Shown piece after piece: positions 43,818 through 53,607 of a stretch of DNA of 64,000 bases. Within the stretch, counting starts at the first letter, position 1; every line of letters starts with the position of its first letter. Position numbers and translations under genes: made by a program. The DNA is from Marinobacterium ramblicola. GTDB lineage: Bacteria > Pseudomonadota > Gammaproteobacteria > Pseudomonadales > Balneatricaceae. The DNA lies in the NCBI RefSeq assembly GCF_019084545.1, contig NZ_JAHREP010000017.1:48625-112624 (forward strand). Reading direction: 5' to 3'. The notes under the pieces are model-generated. The model did no database searches. It was not told the origin of the DNA and saw nothing but the letters and a program-made list of their open reading frames with translations.

Positions 43818-44720
43818 TCACTCTATTCCGACGGGTTCCGCACGCCCTGAACGGGTCCGCCTCTGCTGTCGTAGCGACAGAATCGCATTAAGTGCTATCG
43901 CCCCTACAATCAACGTGCCGCCCAACAGGGTGGGCGCGGGTAGCGCTTCATCCAGTGCCCACCATACCCAGACCGGACCGAGCACGGTTTCGATCAACAG
44001 GAACAGACTCACCTCTGCGGATGGCAGGTGGCGAGTCGAGCTGAATATCAACAGTGAGGCCAGCGGCATCTGAATCAGGCCCATCAGCGCCAGCCAAGTG
44101 TAACTGGCAGCGTCCAGTGAGAAGGGGCTGGCGAAGGGGAGGCAGATCAGTGCCGTCACCAGTCCGGAACCGGCGACCAGCGGCAGGCGCGGCAGCTCTG
44201 GCATCCTGCGCAAAAGGGTCAGTGCCATAGCCATCACCACTGCAAGCAGCAGCGCAAGCAGATCGCCCAGTTGGCCCGGTTGTCCCAGCGATGAATAGAA
44301 GACGCAAAGCACCCCCACTATTGCCACCAGTATGGCGATCAGTGTGCGCCTGGAGGTCTGTTCGCGAAACAGTAGCCAGGATATGGCGGCAGCGAATAGC
44401 GGTGAGCTGGCCAGGATCACAACGGTGTTGGCAACCTGGGTGTGGCTGACGGAGAGCACGAATAACGCCGAGCTCAAGCCATACAGCAGAGTGGCCACCA
44501 AGGCGCCGATCCAGAGCCCGCGTGTGTCGGGCCAGCGGATATGCCGACGGCGTAAAACACAGATAAAACCGGCCGAGAGCAGTACCAGCGTACCGCGCCA
44601 GACGCCGACATCGGTGCCATCGGCATTTGCGAGGCGGATCAGAAGGGCATCGAAGCTGAGAACAAGAACCCCAATGGTAGCCAGTAACATGCCTTGCTGG
44701 CGGCTGGTGGAGGCGGTCAT
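43818..44720 (-). CDS. EamA/DMT-family transporter
   Basis: 300-aa inner-membrane protein with about ten helices arranged as two EamA repeats (about 8-135 and 150-285). Motifs include VVILASSPLFAAAISWLLFREQ and LLIETVLGPVWVWWALDE. The family exports metabolites and amino acids; the substrate is unknown. The start is ATG 44720 with GGA upstream; a longer reading frame to 44768 has no support. It sits downstream of DAHP synthase on the same strand with a hairpin between. Confidence 0.85.
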   Translation of the reverse strand: MTASTSRQQGMLLATIGVLVLSFDALLIRLANADGTDVGVWRGTLVLLSAGFICVLRRRHIRWPDTRGLWIGALVATLLYGLSSALFVLSVSHTQVANTVVILASSPLFAAAISWLLFREQTSRRTLIAILVAIVGVLCVFYSSLGQPGQLGDLLALLLAVVMAMALTLLRRMPELPRLPLVAGSGLVTALICLPFASPFSLDAASYTWLALMGLIQMPLASLLIFSSTRHLPSAEVSLFLLIETVLGPVWVWWALDEALPAPTLLGGTLIVGAIALNAILSLRQQRRTRSGRAEPVGIE

Positions 44721-44781
44721 GGTCGTTTCCAAAAGATGTTGAGGTGCCGATTGTGCGGGGAGGTGCAACGGCTGCAGGAGG

Positions 44782-44809
44782 GTGGAGGCTGCGGTGTTGC
44801 AGCCTCCAC
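44782..44809 (-). terminator. Hairpin after the DAHP synthase gene
   Basis: GTGGAGGCTGC (44782-44792) and GCAGCCTCCAC (44799-44809) pair perfectly over 11 bp with a 6-nt loop, 6 nt past the aroG stop. There is no T-run on the minus strand, so it may be a weak terminator or a 3'-end stabiliser. Confidence 0.5.
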
Positions 44810-44814
44810 TGCTG

Positions 44815-45882
44815 TTAACGCTTGGGCAGAACGTCCGCGAGCTTGTGGCTCATCTCGCGCAGACTGGTTTCCGTGGCTTTCCAGTCGATGCAGGCGTCGG
44901 TCACGGAGACGCCGTATTTCAGGTCTTCCAGCTTCTCCGGAATCGACTGGTTGCCCCACTCCAGGTTGCTCTCGATCATCAGGCCGATGATAGAGCGGTT
45001 GCCCTCCAGGATCTGGTTGGCGGCATTTTCTGCCACCAGCGGCTGCAGTCCGGGATCCTTGTTGGAGTTGGCGTGACTGCAGTCGATCATGATGTTCTGG
45101 CTAAGCTTGGCTTTCTCCAGTGCCTGCTCACACAACTTGACGCTGACGGAGTCGTAGTTGGGCTTGCCGTTGCCGCCACGCAGCACAACATGGCCATACT
45201 GGTTGCCACGGGTACGCACGATCGACACCTGGCCTTCAGCGTTGATGCCGAGAAAACTGTGCGGATGGGAGACCGATTTCATGGCGTTGATCGCCACATC
45301 GAGACCGCCGTCGGTACCGTTCTTGAAGCCGACCGCGCAGGAGAGGCCAGAGGACATCTCGCGGTGGGTCTGTGACTCGGTGGTACGGGCGCCGATCGCT
45401 GACCAGCTGATCAGGTCCTGGATATACTGCGGCGAGATCGGGTCGAGCGCTTCGGTGGCCAGTGGCAGGCCGAGCTCGGACAGGTCGATCAGCAGCTTGC
45501 GTGCGATGTGCAGCCCCTCTTCGATATCGAACGAGTCGTTCATGTGCGGATCGTTGATCAGGCCTTTCCAGCCCACGGTAGTGCGGGGCTTCTCAAAATA
45601 GACGCGCATCACCAGATAAAGCGTATCTTTGACCTCATCCGCCAGTGTCTTGAGGCGACGGCCATACTCCAACGCTGCTTCCGGGTCGTGGATCGAGCAA
45701 GGACCGACCACCACCAGTAGGCGTTTGTCGTTGCGATCGAGAATATCGCGGATCACCTGTCGGCCGTTCATCACCACTTCGGCAGCCTTGTCGGAGATCG
45801 GCAGTCTTTCCTTCAGCTGATCCGGGGTTACCAGTGCCGTGTTCGTTTCGATATTGAGGTCTTCTACGCGTTTATCTGTCAT
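44815..45882 (-). CDS. 3-deoxy-7-phosphoheptulonate synthase, class I (AroG/F/H type)
   Basis: First enzyme of the shikimate pathway, condensing PEP and erythrose-4-phosphate. 355-aa TIM barrel with VVVGPCSIHDPEAALEY, MRVYFEKPRTTVGWKG, GARTTESQTHREMSSGLS and MIDCSHANSNKD. I chose ATG 45882 (MTDKRVEDLNIE, with AGGA upstream) over a longer open frame. Feedback specificity (Phe, Tyr or Trp) cannot be decided from motifs alone. Confidence 0.94.
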   Translation of the reverse strand: MTDKRVEDLNIETNTALVTPDQLKERLPISDKAAEVVMNGRQVIRDILDRNDKRLLVVVGPCSIHDPEAALEYGRRLKTLADEVKDTLYLVMRVYFEKPRTTVGWKGLINDPHMNDSFDIEEGLHIARKLLIDLSELGLPLATEALDPISPQYIQDLISWSAIGARTTESQTHREMSSGLSCAVGFKNGTDGGLDVAINAMKSVSHPHSFLGINAEGQVSIVRTRGNQYGHVVLRGGNGKPNYDSVSVKLCEQALEKAKLSQNIMIDCSHANSNKDPGLQPLVAENAANQILEGNRSIIGLMIESNLEWGNQSIPEKLEDLKYGVSVTDACIDWKATETSLREMSHKLADVLPKR

Positions 45883-46150
45883 GTTCCTGTCCTGACGGCA
45901 ATAAGGTAGGGCGTCTACACACACCACGGTCGATCTTTTTACCATATCCGCGGCGCTATTACAGGCCTCCATCGGTCTAATCCCGGTGGTCAACGCCGAT
46001 CGAAAGCGAAAACCTGCTCTGCGGCAATCTGCCTCACTGCCGCGCAGGTTGTTCGGTGGTACACTGCAACCGTGGCACAGTCGCCGAACCCGCCTCGGTT
46101 TGCGGGGTCATACAGTCATCTCCAACGTCAGGCGAAAGAAGGAAATCCGT

Positions 46151-48061
46151 TTGTATTCGTTGTTATCGCTGTTATCCAACGCGCGTTCACTCACCTCCCG
46201 ATTGCTGGGCTTGGTTGCGTTCGGCCTGACCTTTCTATATTCAGTATCGGCGGTGGCGGGTCTGTTCGATTCGATCGCCGGCGATAATGCTCAACCGCTC
46301 CCGGTTAACGAAGCCTATGTACTGCGCCTTGAAAGCGCGGCCCCCGGACAGGTGGACCTGGTCTGGCAGATTGAGCCCGACTACTACCTGTATCAGGACA
46401 AGGTGGTGGTTACGCCGGGAGAGGGGGTGGCGATAGTCGACCGCCGTGATGCCCCTGCGAAGCCCAAGGATGACCCCCTGTTCGGTCGGGTTCAGGTGTA
46501 TTACGACGAGGCGCGTGTCAGTTTGTTGCTGGGCTCCACCGGGGGCGCGGAGCAGGGCGAGTTGACCGTCACCTACCAGGGTTGCTGGGAGGGCGGTATC
46601 TGTTACCCGCCGGTGACGGAAAAAGTCGATCTGGTCGATCTGGTGGCGGCTGCCGGTTTGAGCTGGCCGGGTGAGGGGCCGCAGAGTAGCGCAGCCGCGG
46701 CTTCGCCGGTAGCCCCGGTTGGCGTCATTCCCGACCTTCCTGCCAGTGAACAGGATCGTTTCGCGGGTCTGCTCACCGGGGCCTCGCTGGCAGCTGTCCT
46801 CGGGGCCTTCTTCCTGGCGGGGCTGGCGCTGTCGCTGACCCCCTGCGTGTTCCCGATGATCCCGATCCTGTCTGGTGTGATCGTCGGCCATGGCCACAAG
46901 ATGACCACGCTGCACGCTTTTCTGCTGTCGCTGGTCTATGTGCTGGCGATGGCGCTGACCTATACCGTCGCAGGTGTGGTGATAGGGCTGTTCGGTGCCA
47001 ATGTCCAGGTGGCACTGCAGAACCCCTGGGTGATCTCGGCTTTCGCACTGCTGTTCGTACTGCTGGCCTGCTCCATGTTCGGGTTCTACGAACTGCAGAT
47101 GCCGAAGTGGTTGCAGAGTCGGGTCAGCGAAGTCAGTTCGCATCAGAAGAGCGGGTCGGTGCTTGGGGTGGCGATCATGGGCTTTCTGTCGGCACTGATC
47201 GTCGGGCCCTGTATGGCGGCACCGTTGGCCGGCGCCCTGATCTATATCGGTCAGTCGGGCGACCCGGTTTTGGGCGGCGCGGCGCTCTTCGTCATGTCGC
47301 TCGGCATGGGCGTACCGCTGTTGCTGGTGGGCGCGTCCGCCGGGAAGCTTCTGCCCAGGGCGGGCCGCTGGATGGAGGGGGTCAAGGCCGCATTCGGTGT
47401 CGTTCTGCTGCTGATGGCGGTATGGATGCTGGACCGAATCCTGCCGGTGGAAGCGACCATGGCGATGAGCGGTATCATTCTGATCGTCAGTGCTGTTTAC
47501 CTCAACGTGTTCGAGCGACTGGGTGAGCATACCGGCGGCTGGCATCGGCTCTGGAAAGGGCTGGGGATGATCCTGCTGGTGTACGGTGCGGCGCTGCTGA
47601 TCGGCTTGCTGTCCGGCGGCCGAAGCCTGATCTATCCGCTGCAGGGGCTGGCGGGAGCCCAGGCCGTGCAGTACGGTTCCGTCGCCAGCGGCGTAAAGGC
47701 GCAGCTGCCGTTCACCAAGGTGACCAGTATGGCTCAGCTCAACCCGCTGCTTAAGCAGGCGGCAGAGGTCGGGCAACCTGTGATGCTGGATTTCTATGCC
47801 GATTGGTGCGTCAGCTGCGTGGAGCTGGAGTATGTCACCTTTGCCGACACCGAGGTTCAGCGCCGGTTGGCGGGGGTCAAGCTGATCAAGGTTGATGTGA
47901 CCGCCAACGACGATGACGCCAAGGCGCTGAATCAGCGCTATCAGGTGTTTGGCCCGCCGGTGCTGTTTTTTATTGATGCGTCGGGTCAGCCGCGGCCGGA
48001 TATGACCATCGTCGGATTCGTCGAACCGAGCGAATTTCTGACCCGAATAGCGACGCTCTGA
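46151..48061 (+). CDS. dsbD: Thiol:disulfide interchange protein DsbD
   Basis: DsbD carries electrons from cytoplasmic thioredoxin across the inner membrane to periplasmic DsbC and partners. From TTG 46151 (AAGGA 6 nt upstream) it is 636 aa with a signal peptide ending VSAVAG. The alpha domain has C145/C151 (GCWEGGIC); an eight-helix core follows with TPCVFPMIPIL and GPCMAAPLAGAL; the C-terminal thioredoxin domain has ADWCVSC. All three cysteine pairs are present. The frame is open upstream to 45986, but that part overlaps the DAHP synthase leader and lacks signal-peptide character. Its stop abuts the convergent response regulator stop (TGATCA). Confidence 0.9.
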   Translation: MYSLLSLLSNARSLTSRLLGLVAFGLTFLYSVSAVAGLFDSIAGDNAQPLPVNEAYVLRLESAAPGQVDLVWQIEPDYYLYQDKVVVTPGEGVAIVDRRDAPAKPKDDPLFGRVQVYYDEARVSLLLGSTGGAEQGELTVTYQGCWEGGICYPPVTEKVDLVDLVAAAGLSWPGEGPQSSAAAASPVAPVGVIPDLPASEQDRFAGLLTGASLAAVLGAFFLAGLALSLTPCVFPMIPILSGVIVGHGHKMTTLHAFLLSLVYVLAMALTYTVAGVVIGLFGANVQVALQNPWVISAFALLFVLLACSMFGFYELQMPKWLQSRVSEVSSHQKSGSVLGVAIMGFLSALIVGPCMAAPLAGALIYIGQSGDPVLGGAALFVMSLGMGVPLLLVGASAGKLLPRAGRWMEGVKAAFGVVLLLMAVWMLDRILPVEATMAMSGIILIVSAVYLNVFERLGEHTGGWHRLWKGLGMILLVYGAALLIGLLSGGRSLIYPLQGLAGAQAVQYGSVASGVKAQLPFTKVTSMAQLNPLLKQAAEVGQPVMLDFYADWCVSCVELEYVTFADTEVQRRLAGVKLIKVDVTANDDDAKALNQRYQVFGPPVLFFIDASGQPRPDMTIVGFVEPSEFLTRIATL

Positions 48062-48778
48062 TCAGCCGTTGTTCCACTCCACCTCGGCAGTCAGGATGTA
48101 ACCGGCGCCATAGACGGTCTTGATGATCGTCGGGTGGCGCGGGTCCTGTTCAATCTTCTTGCGGATTCTCGACATGCGGACGTCGATACTGCGGTCGAAC
48201 GGATCGGCATACCCCTGCAGCAGCTGGTCCCTTGACAGAATCTGCCGTGCCGAGCGCAGCAGCAGCGTGAGCAGGGCGGCTTCAGCGGCGGACAGGATCT
48301 CGCTCTTGCCGCGTTCAGGGTGATTGAGTGTCAAGGTGCCGGGATCGAACGACCAGCCGGCAAAGCTGGCCTTGCGCGATTTATCGCTACGGCTGGCCGC
48401 TGTCTCGATATGCTCCAGGCGACGAAACAGGCTGTTGACCCTGGCCACCAGTTCGCGCGGGTCGAACGGCTTGATCAGGTAGTCATCGGCGCCGAACTCC
48501 AGGCCCAGTACTCGGTCGCTGGTGCTGTCGCGACCGGAGATGATGATTACCCCCATGCCCAGAGAGTCGCACAGCTCTCGCACGATCGAGATACCGTCCA
48601 TGTCGGGCAGGCCAAGATCGATGATGCAGAGATCCGGTTTGCGCCGATTCAGTGCGTGGGTCGCCTGCGCGCCGGTCTGAAAGCTGCGCGTGTCGTAACC
48701 GTGTCGATGCAGTTCGGTCGAGATCAGATCACAGATGTCGGCTTCATCATCGATTATATAGATCAGTTTTTTCTGCAC
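48062..48778 (-). CDS. OmpR/PhoB-type response regulator
   Basis: 238 aa from GTG 48778. Receiver domain about 1-120 with acidic pair D10/D11, phosphoacceptor D54 (IIDLGLPDMDG) and switch Lys in YLIKPFDPREL. A winged-helix DNA-binding domain (about 135-235) contains DPFDRSIDVRMSRIRKKIEQDP and KTVYGAGYILT. I chose this GTG because it starts 10 bp after the kinase stop and has GAGAG upstream; the longer frame would overlap the kinase. It is the likely output of the adjacent hybrid kinase, and a candidate binder of the motif shared at 51774 and 53608. Confidence 0.9.
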   Translation of the reverse strand: MQKKLIYIIDDEADICDLISTELHRHGYDTRSFQTGAQATHALNRRKPDLCIIDLGLPDMDGISIVRELCDSLGMGVIIISGRDSTSDRVLGLEFGADDYLIKPFDPRELVARVNSLFRRLEHIETAASRSDKSRKASFAGWSFDPGTLTLNHPERGKSEILSAAEAALLTLLLRSARQILSRDQLLQGYADPFDRSIDVRMSRIRKKIEQDPRHPTIIKTVYGAGYILTAEVEWNNG

Positions 48779-48788
48779 CTTGGACTCT

Positions 48789-51656
48789 CTATCTCTCTTG
48801 TTCTTGTGTGAGGGGGTTACGCGCTTCGCCTCCCTGCAGGGCCCTGCCCAGCTGATCCCGGGTAAAGGGCTTGCGCAGCAGCGGCAGCAGTCGGCAATCA
48901 CTGGGGCGTTCATCGTGCCGCGATGCAAAGCCGCTGATCAGCACCACCGCCGATTGCGGATGATGCTGACGCATGCGGCGGGCTACATCGTAACCGTTGA
49001 TGCCACCCGGCATCACGATATCGCTGACCAGGCCGTTCAGTTCCGGCAGGCTGTCGATCAGCTCACAGGCCTCCCTGGGCTCACGGCTCTCGATCACCTG
49101 GTAGCCGAGGTCGGACAGCTGGTTGCGCACGACCTCCCGCAGGTCATCCTCGTCGTCCAGCAGCAATATCAAGCCTCTCTCGGCGCTGGTATCGCTGTCG
49201 CCTGTTCCGATAGCCCTGGATTCCGGCACCCGGCGATCCGCCGGTAGCAGAATGGTGACACAGGCACCACCACCGGTATGGTTGGAGAGAGCGATATAGC
49301 CGTTACTCTGTTTGACGAAGCCGTACACCATACTCAGCCCCAGGCCGGAGGAGTTTTCCACTTTGCGGGTGGTAAAAAACGGCTCGAAGGCGCGCTCCAT
49401 ACCCTCCTGACTGAAACCGCAGCCGGTATCGCAGACCGAGATCTCGACATAGTCGCCGAGTGCCACCTGCTCGTCGAGCAGCAGGGTTTGGCTGACGCTG
49501 CGATTGCTGATATGGATGCGCAGCTCGCCGCCTTCAGGCATTACGGTACGGGCATTGAAAGCGAGGTTGACCAGTGCGTCCTCCAGCTGACCTGGGTCGG
49601 CCAGGGGTTGCCATAAATCGTCATCCATCACCAGCGTCTGGGTAATGTTGGTCGGTAGCGAACTGCCGATCAGCGCCAGGCAGTCGCCCATCAATGCGTT
49701 CAGGTCGATGCGGCTGGGGGAGAGCGGCTGGCGCCGGGCAAAGGCCAGCAGGCGTTGGGTGATATCGGCGCCGCGACGGGTGGCACGGATCGCCGGCTCG
49801 ATATGACGCAGCAGCTCTTTCGGCGTCGCCGGGTTGTCCTGGATGGCCAGCAAGTTACCTTGAAGTATCGAAAGCAAGTTATTGAAATCATGAGATAAAC
49901 CGCCCGCTATCTGGCCCACCGTGTGCATCCGTTGAGCCGCCTGCAGGCGGCGTTCACCCTCGCGTTCGGCGGTGATATCGAGGGACAGGTTGATCAGGCC
50001 CAGCACGCGTCCGGGTTCGGGTTCGAACGGCATCAGCGTGCGCTTGGTGATACTGGTCTTGCCGTCGATCTCCAGTGGATACTCGAAAGTACTCGACGTA
50101 CCTTCAAGCGCCCGCTCCACCTGCGGGTGGATATCCTCATACATCTTCGGGCCGACGATCTCGCGCAGATGGCGTCCGATCACCTCTGGCTTGGACAGCC
50201 CGAAGGCGCTGGCATAGCCCTCGTTCACGAACACATAACGCTGCTGGTTATCGACATAGGCGATCTGAGCAGGCAGGGCGTCCAGAATCAGACGCTGGCG
50301 CTCTTCGACCAGCTTCAGGTTGCGGCTTGCCGCGCTGATCTCCTCCATCGCCTGGTGCAGCTGCTGGTTGCGGTGGTCCAGCTCCAGCGTGCGCTCATTG
50401 ACCTTGTCATCCAGCAGGGCGATGTTCTGACGCAGGCGATCCACCATCCGGTCGAAGGCGCCGGCGAGTACGCCTATCTCATCGTCGCGTCGGATCTGAG
50501 TCGTTGCCTCCAGTTCGCCGGCACTGATGCGAACGGCGGTTTCGGAGAGCTTTCGAATCGGGCGCGTGACCATGTTGACGAACACAAAGGCGAGGATGCT
50601 GGCGGCCAGCAGCGCGACAGTGGCGATGATCAGGATCCGATCGGCCAGTACTTCTGAGCTGGCTTGCAGCTCCTCCAGATAGATGGTTGAACCGATATAC
50701 CAGTCGAACCCCGGCAGGTAGCGCACCAGAGAGACTTTCTCGTAAACATAGTTGCCGGGATCGGTGGGTCTGTCCCACTTGTAGTAGAGCTCCTTGCCGG
50801 TATCGGCAACGGAGATCAGGTCCTGCATGATGGTGTTGCCGGTGACGGGGTTTTTCAGGGTATGGAAGATCGATCCGTCGATGTTCCGGTTGGGGTGTAC
50901 CAGCATGCGGCCGCTGCTGTCGAAGATAAACAGATAGCCGGTTTTGGCGATCTTGATCTCGGCAAAGGCTTCACGCAATTCGGCGAGCGCTGCCTCCCGG
51001 CGGGCAGCCACCTCCGCATCGACATCGTCGATGTAGACACCGGCGCCGATCACGAAGTGCCACTCGGGGAAGTGCTTCACATAGGAGAACTTCTCCTGCT
51101 TTTGCTTTTCGTTGAGTCGGCTCCAGCGGTACTTGTAGAAACCCTCGCCGTCGGCGAGGGCAGCATCGATCACCGGCGGGATGATCAGTTGGCCATTTTC
51201 GTCGACCAGTTCGTAGGTGCTGCGCCCCTGATAGGCGGGGTCGGGGTGGGATACCAGGGTGAACGAGTCGTCCACTATCCAGACATAGTCGCCTTCGCCA
51301 TAGGTCAGGGTGCGCAGTTGCTGGAAGATGTAGCGGCGGGCCTCTTCGTCGCTCATGCCGCTATTGCGCGCCAGTTCGTACTGCCTGGCGAAGAAAAATG
51401 CCGCCGAGTCGACCACCGCGCGCAACCGCTGGCGATGGGATTCGAGTACCTGCTCCTGGTACTCCCGGGAGCTGGAGTGCATCTTGGCGGCCAGCTCAAA
51501 CACGTTGTTCAGCGCGATGTGGTTGGCGTTGCGCTCGATCTCGAACACCTTGCTCTTGATCAGCGGCACGGAGTAAAGATAGAACGCCGCGATAATCGCC
51601 GCGATGATGGCGAAAATGACCAGTAGAAAACGTTGTGTCAGATTTGACTTGAGCAC
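48789..51656 (-). CDS. Hybrid sensor histidine kinase (double Cache, HAMP, PAS, HisKA, HATPase, receiver)
   Basis: 955 aa. TM1 (about 10-32). A periplasmic sensor (about 35-335) has two Cache-like repeats, GDYVWIVDDSFTLVSHPDP and TGYLFIFDSSGRMLVHPN. TM2 (about 340-362), HAMP, a short coiled coil, and a PAS domain (about 455-560) follow. HisKA has H589 (LSHDFNNLL), HATPase has N701 and DTGCGFSQ, and the C-terminal receiver has D879 (VSDIVMPGG). Cache sensors usually bind small organic acids or amino acids. It is co-transcribed with the response regulator and divergent from an acyl-CoA synthetase. Confidence 0.9.
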   Translation of the reverse strand: MLKSNLTQRFLLVIFAIIAAIIAAFYLYSVPLIKSKVFEIERNANHIALNNVFELAAKMHSSSREYQEQVLESHRQRLRAVVDSAAFFFARQYELARNSGMSDEEARRYIFQQLRTLTYGEGDYVWIVDDSFTLVSHPDPAYQGRSTYELVDENGQLIIPPVIDAALADGEGFYKYRWSRLNEKQKQEKFSYVKHFPEWHFVIGAGVYIDDVDAEVAARREAALAELREAFAEIKIAKTGYLFIFDSSGRMLVHPNRNIDGSIFHTLKNPVTGNTIMQDLISVADTGKELYYKWDRPTDPGNYVYEKVSLVRYLPGFDWYIGSTIYLEELQASSEVLADRILIIATVALLAASILAFVFVNMVTRPIRKLSETAVRISAGELEATTQIRRDDEIGVLAGAFDRMVDRLRQNIALLDDKVNERTLELDHRNQQLHQAMEEISAASRNLKLVEERQRLILDALPAQIAYVDNQQRYVFVNEGYASAFGLSKPEVIGRHLREIVGPKMYEDIHPQVERALEGTSSTFEYPLEIDGKTSITKRTLMPFEPEPGRVLGLINLSLDITAEREGERRLQAAQRMHTVGQIAGGLSHDFNNLLSILQGNLLAIQDNPATPKELLRHIEPAIRATRRGADITQRLLAFARRQPLSPSRIDLNALMGDCLALIGSSLPTNITQTLVMDDDLWQPLADPGQLEDALVNLAFNARTVMPEGGELRIHISNRSVSQTLLLDEQVALGDYVEISVCDTGCGFSQEGMERAFEPFFTTRKVENSSGLGLSMVYGFVKQSNGYIALSNHTGGGACVTILLPADRRVPESRAIGTGDSDTSAERGLILLLDDEDDLREVVRNQLSDLGYQVIESREPREACELIDSLPELNGLVSDIVMPGGINGYDVARRMRQHHPQSAVVLISGFASRHDERPSDCRLLPLLRKPFTRDQLGRALQGGEARNPLTQEQER

Positions 51657-51773
51657 GTGGGCATCCGAGGCGGTTATTGTCGTTGCCCAGGATTCGAGGT
51701 CGCCCTGAGCTTTTATCTGCCTGATTCCGCCATATTAACGCACTTTGCCGCAAGGCAAAGCGGGACGTTACAT

Positions 51774-51800
51774 TTCGTAAGATTTGCGAAAAAGTGTCGA
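51774..51800 (+). promoter_or_regulatory. Composite regulatory motif, copy 1 (kinase / acyl-CoA synthetase divergent region)
   Basis: TTCGT, 4 nt, TTTGCGAAAAA, 1 nt, TGTCGA. TTCG and CGAA form an inverted repeat with a 9-nt spacer. The same elements with the same spacing recur at 53608-53634 before the transporter gene (22 of 27 positions identical). This copy ends 85 bp before the acyl-CoA synthetase start. Confidence 0.7.
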
Positions 51801-51885
51801 AAAACTCCTGCCCTAGAGTCCAGCCTATCGACCCCTCCCTCCATTCGGTATGTCGCCGGAGATAACAATAACGAGGTTATAGGAT

Positions 51886-53514
51886 ATGCCTGCAACACCC
51901 ATGAGTATCTTCGATCAGCAACTTGACCAGAACAGCGCAAACTATGCCACGCTCACGCCGGTCAGTTTTCTGGAGCGCTCGGCACAGGTTTACCCCAAGC
52001 GCACGGCGATCGTACACGGCACATTGAGGCGCAGTTGGCTGGAGACCTGGCAGCGCTGTCGTCGCATGGCCAGCGCGTTGCAGGGACTGGGCATTAAGGC
52101 AGGGGAGACGGTGTCGATCATCGCGCCCAACATTCCCGAGCATTACGAAGCGCACTTCGCGGTACCGATGAGCGGTGCGGTGTTGAACAGCATCAACACC
52201 CGGCTCGATCCCGAGGCGGTGGCGTTTATCATGGAGCATGCGGAAACCCGAGTGCTGCTGGTCGACCGCGAGTTCTCCACTGTGGTATCGCGGGCGTTGA
52301 AACTGATGCCGCGCAAGCCGATCGTGATCGATATCGACGACCCCCAGTATGAGGGCGGCGAGTTGATCGGCCAGATGAGCTACGAGGCGTTGCTGGCGAA
52401 GGGTGATGAGCAGTTCACCTACACACCGCCCGATGACGAGTGGCGCGCGATCTCGCTCAACTACACCTCCGGTACCACCGGCAACCCCAAGGGCGTGGTC
52501 TATCACCATCGCGGCGCCTACCTGAATGCACTGAGCAATATAGTGTCCTGGGGGATGACCGAGAAGCCGGTTTACCTCTGGACCCTGCCGATGTTCCACT
52601 GCAACGGCTGGTGTTTCCCCTGGGCGCTGGCCGCCGTCAGCGGTACCAACGTCTGTCTGCGCCAGGTCCGGGTCGAGCCGATCTTCGAGCTGATCCGCAA
52701 TGAGCGCGTCGACCACTTCTGTGGTGCACCGATCGTCCTCAATATGCTCAACGGCGGTCCGCAGGAGCTCAAGGTCGGCATCGACCATAAGGTAAAGGTG
52801 ATGACCGCCGGTGCAGCGCCGCCGGCATCGGTGATCGAGGGGATGGAGGAGCTCGGATTCTCCGTGACCCACGTCTACGGCCTGACCGAAACCTACGGCC
52901 CCAGCGTGGTCTGCGCCTGGAAGGGGGAGTGGGATGAGCTCAGCCTGACCGAACGTGCACGACTGAAGTCCCGTCAGGGGGTCAAAGCGCCGATGTTGGA
53001 TGGGCTAATGGTCGCCGACCCGGTGACGCTTGAGCCGGTTCCGGCGGATGGCGTCACCATCGGCGAGATCATGATGCGCGGCAACCTGGTGATGAGCGGT
53101 TATCTGAAAAACCCCAGTGCCAGCCAGGAGGCGTTCGAGGGCGGCTGGTTCCACTCCGGCGACCTGGCGGTCTGCCACCCCGATCATTACATCGAGATCA
53201 AGGATCGCTCGAAAGACGTGATCATCTCCGGCGGTGAGAATATCTCCAGTATCGAGGTGGAGGATATTCTCTACCGCCATCCGAAGGTGCGCGAAGCTGC
53301 CGTGGTGGCGCGACCGGACGAGAAGTGGGGCGAGACCCCCTGTGCCTTTATCGATGCCAGCGGTGAGGTGACGGCGGAGGAGATCATCGAGTTCTGTCGT
53401 GCGAACATGGCGCACTTCAAGGTGCCGAAGACGGTGATCTTCGGCGAGCTGCCCAAGACCTCGACCGGCAAAATCCAGAAATTCATGCTCAGAAACCGCA
53501 CCAAAGAGCTTTGA
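51886..53514 (+). CDS. Acyl-CoA synthetase (AMP-forming), DmdB/AAE-like
   Basis: 542-aa ANL-superfamily enzyme activating a carboxylic acid to its CoA thioester through an acyl-AMP. P-loop-like YTSGTTGNPKGVVYHHRG (about 200-217), VTHVYGLTETYGP, the hinge GWFHSGDLA and a C-terminal catalytic Lys in TSTGKIQKF. The N-terminus (LTPVSFLERSAQVYPKRTAIVHG) resembles the group that includes methylmercaptopropionate-CoA ligase (DmdB) and short/medium-chain ligases. Substrate is not assignable. ATG 51886 is used; ATG 51901 is an alternative. Confidence 0.87.
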   Translation: MPATPMSIFDQQLDQNSANYATLTPVSFLERSAQVYPKRTAIVHGTLRRSWLETWQRCRRMASALQGLGIKAGETVSIIAPNIPEHYEAHFAVPMSGAVLNSINTRLDPEAVAFIMEHAETRVLLVDREFSTVVSRALKLMPRKPIVIDIDDPQYEGGELIGQMSYEALLAKGDEQFTYTPPDDEWRAISLNYTSGTTGNPKGVVYHHRGAYLNALSNIVSWGMTEKPVYLWTLPMFHCNGWCFPWALAAVSGTNVCLRQVRVEPIFELIRNERVDHFCGAPIVLNMLNGGPQELKVGIDHKVKVMTAGAAPPASVIEGMEELGFSVTHVYGLTETYGPSVVCAWKGEWDELSLTERARLKSRQGVKAPMLDGLMVADPVTLEPVPADGVTIGEIMMRGNLVMSGYLKNPSASQEAFEGGWFHSGDLAVCHPDHYIEIKDRSKDVIISGGENISSIEVEDILYRHPKVREAAVVARPDEKWGETPCAFIDASGEVTAEEIIEFCRANMAHFKVPKTVIFGELPKTSTGKIQKFMLRNRTKEL

Positions 53515-53563
53515 TACCCGGACACTCATGGTGACGCCAAGGCACCCCATTCCTGGCTATTTC

Positions 53564-53589
53564 GGGCGCGTTTATCGCGCCCTTTTTTT
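53564..53589 (+). terminator. Rho-independent terminator after the acyl-CoA synthetase
   Basis: GGGCGCG (53564-53570), a TTTAT loop and CGCGCCC (53576-53582) are followed by T7. The downstream transporter therefore needs its own promoter, which fits the second motif copy located after this terminator. Confidence 0.92.
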
Positions 53590-53607
53590 GCCTCGTTAGA
53601 GCAACAA

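Noticed and set aside
46241..47776. 511-codon open frame antisense to dsbD
   Set aside because: Same reason: it is complementary to a strongly conserved gene and has shadow-like composition.
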